Shown piece by piece: positions 63,243-64,000 of a stretch of DNA of 64,000 nt. The DNA is taken from NCBI RefSeq assembly GCF_022489065.1, contig NZ_JAKVTW010000002.1, positions 186,001 to 250,000 on the forward strand, in the 5' to 3' direction. Position 1 is the stretch's first letter. Each line of letters begins with the position of its first letter. The position numbers and the translations under genes are program-made. Below the pieces are notes generated by a model. That model made no database searches and was not told the DNA's origin. It saw nothing but the letters and a program-made list of their open reading frames with translations. The stretch is from Vreelandella neptunia. Lineage in GTDB: Bacteria; Pseudomonadota; Gammaproteobacteria; Pseudomonadales; Halomonadaceae.

Positions 63243-64000
63243 GGTGTTTCTCCTTCGCTGGCCTGAGCCGCTGGTTTGCCAATGTAGGTGCCAAGACGGG
63301 TACCGGTGGCAAGGCGTGCGTGGCGCGCATTAAGTAGCTCTCGCACGGCCATGGCTTTACCGCCGGGCAGCTGCGCGCTGGTGATACACAATACTTCACG
63401 TCCGTCGGTGCCGCAGGCAATGCGCAGGTGATCATCGCCATGCTCAAGTAGCGTGCCTGGGGCGCTTGGTGGCTGCTCGCCGTCTTCTACGTTGGCCATT
63501 AGCAAACGTAGGCGATCATCGCCCAGCGCGCACCAAGCCACCGGCCAGGGATTGAAGGCGCGAATCTTGCTAGCGAGTTGCTGCGCCGGCTGGTGGAAGT
63601 CGAGCTCTGCTTCCGCTTTGCTGAGTTTGGCGGCATAGGTCACGCCTTCGTCGGGCTGAGGCGTGGCATGAGCGGAGCCGGTGGCCAATGCATCCAGCGT
63701 AGTGATCAGCGCATTGGCGCCCTGAATGGCGAGACGGTCGTGCAACTCGCCGCCGGTAGTGCGTGGCGTAATCGGTGTGCGCACTTCTGAAAGCATTGCG
63801 CCGGTATCCAAACCCGCATCCATCTGCATGATGGTCACCCCCGATACACTATCGCCCGCTTCAATCGCCCGTTGAATGGGGGCAGCGCCGCGCCAGCGGG
63901 GCAGTAGCGAGGCGTGGACGTTAACGCAGCCTAAGAGCGGTATGTCCAACACGGCCTGGGGAAGCAGCAGCCCATAGGCAACCACCACCATAATATCGGC
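63239..64000 (-). CDS. fmt: Methionyl-tRNA formyltransferase Fmt (5' end outside window)
   Basis: The C-terminal ~253 residues are visible; the start lies beyond the right edge. The formyl-transfer core has VNVHASLLPRWRGAAPIQRAI (catalytic Asn and His) and TIMQMDAGLDTGAML (catalytic Asp). The C-terminal OB-like tRNA-binding domain begins near PQPDEGVTYAAKLSKAEAELD. It formylates initiator Met-tRNA. Confidence 0.93.
   Translation of the reverse strand, partial: ADIMVVVAYGLLLPQAVLDIPLLGCVNVHASLLPRWRGAAPIQRAIEAGDSVSGVTIMQMDAGLDTGAMLSEVRTPITPRTTGGELHDRLAIQGANALITTLDALATGSAHATPQPDEGVTYAAKLSKAEAELDFHQPAQQLASKIRAFNPWPVAWCALGDDRLRLLMANVEDGEQPPSAPGTLLEHGDDHLRIACGTDGREVLCITSAQLPGGKAMAVRELLNARHARLATGTRLGTYIGKPAAQASEGETP

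Noticed and set aside
1..64000. tRNA, rRNA, riboswitch or insertion sequence
   Set aside because: I saw no cloverleaf, rRNA core, transposase or known riboswitch pattern; a covariance-model search would be decisive.

Overview
The window looks like chromosomal DNA of a halophilic gammaproteobacterium, most likely Halomonadaceae (Halomonas-like). The basis is gene content: OpgGH, TrkAH, a TRAP uptake system, EutBC with an APC permease, bioBFHCDA and ETHE1/SulP sulfur genes, with moderately high GC. This is inference, because no rRNA or other phylogenetic marker is present. I found no tRNA, rRNA, CRISPR array, insertion sequence or prophage. LAYOUT. 1-9.1 kb: a minus-strand peptide-scavenging operon (binding protein, two permeases, two ATPases, two M20 peptidases, the last cut by the window edge) with a divergent LysR regulator. 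9.1-9.9 kb: a decayed second ABC operon, where a signal-peptide start runs out of frame into a lone ATPase. 9.9-11.9 kb: truC, tcdA and a DUF1653 gene. 11.9-15.1 kb: a sulfide/persulfide detoxification operon. 15.2-17.2 kb: a RecQ-family helicase. 17.2-29.0 kb: the most distinctive region, a catabolic locus. It has a minus-strand operon (SnoaL-like protein, KRCGH-type C-C lyase, isochorismatase-type amidohydrolase, two PuuE-like polysaccharide-deacetylase-family amidases, a fumarate-reductase-like flavoprotein), a divergent GntR/UTRA regulator, a LeuCD-like hydratase pair and a TRAP transporter. Two copies of one operator (TGTATTA-N4-TAATACA) lie in front of the two arms. The enzyme set fits stepwise opening of a cyclic imide or other N-heterocycle to a (substituted) maleate, hydration to a malate and cleavage to pyruvate plus an acid. 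The substrate is inferred, not shown. 29.0-33.9 kb: zigA with a Zur-like box, a methyltransferase/PepSY/TIGR03643 set and an AT-rich patch with an XRE regulator. 33.9-40.8 kb: a GAF-GAF-GGDEF-EAL protein and opgGH. 40.8-45.9 kb: ethanolamine catabolism (AraC regulator, eutB, eutC, permease) without microcompartment genes. 45.9-49.7 kb: a CIA30 protein, aceK, a zinc-less sirtuin, an LprI-family protein and a duplicated sirtuin tail. 49.7-55.5 kb: the fully overlapping bioB-F-H-C-D-A operon with two BirA-like operators. 55.6-56.4 kb: a MntA/HepT toxin-antitoxin pair. 56.5-64 kb: tapT-like DTW gene, TraB-family protein, trkH, trkA, dodecin, rsmB and the 3' part of fmt. Several starts were moved inward from the longest possible frame because a Shine-Dalgarno sequence and ATGA/TAATG overlaps point there.
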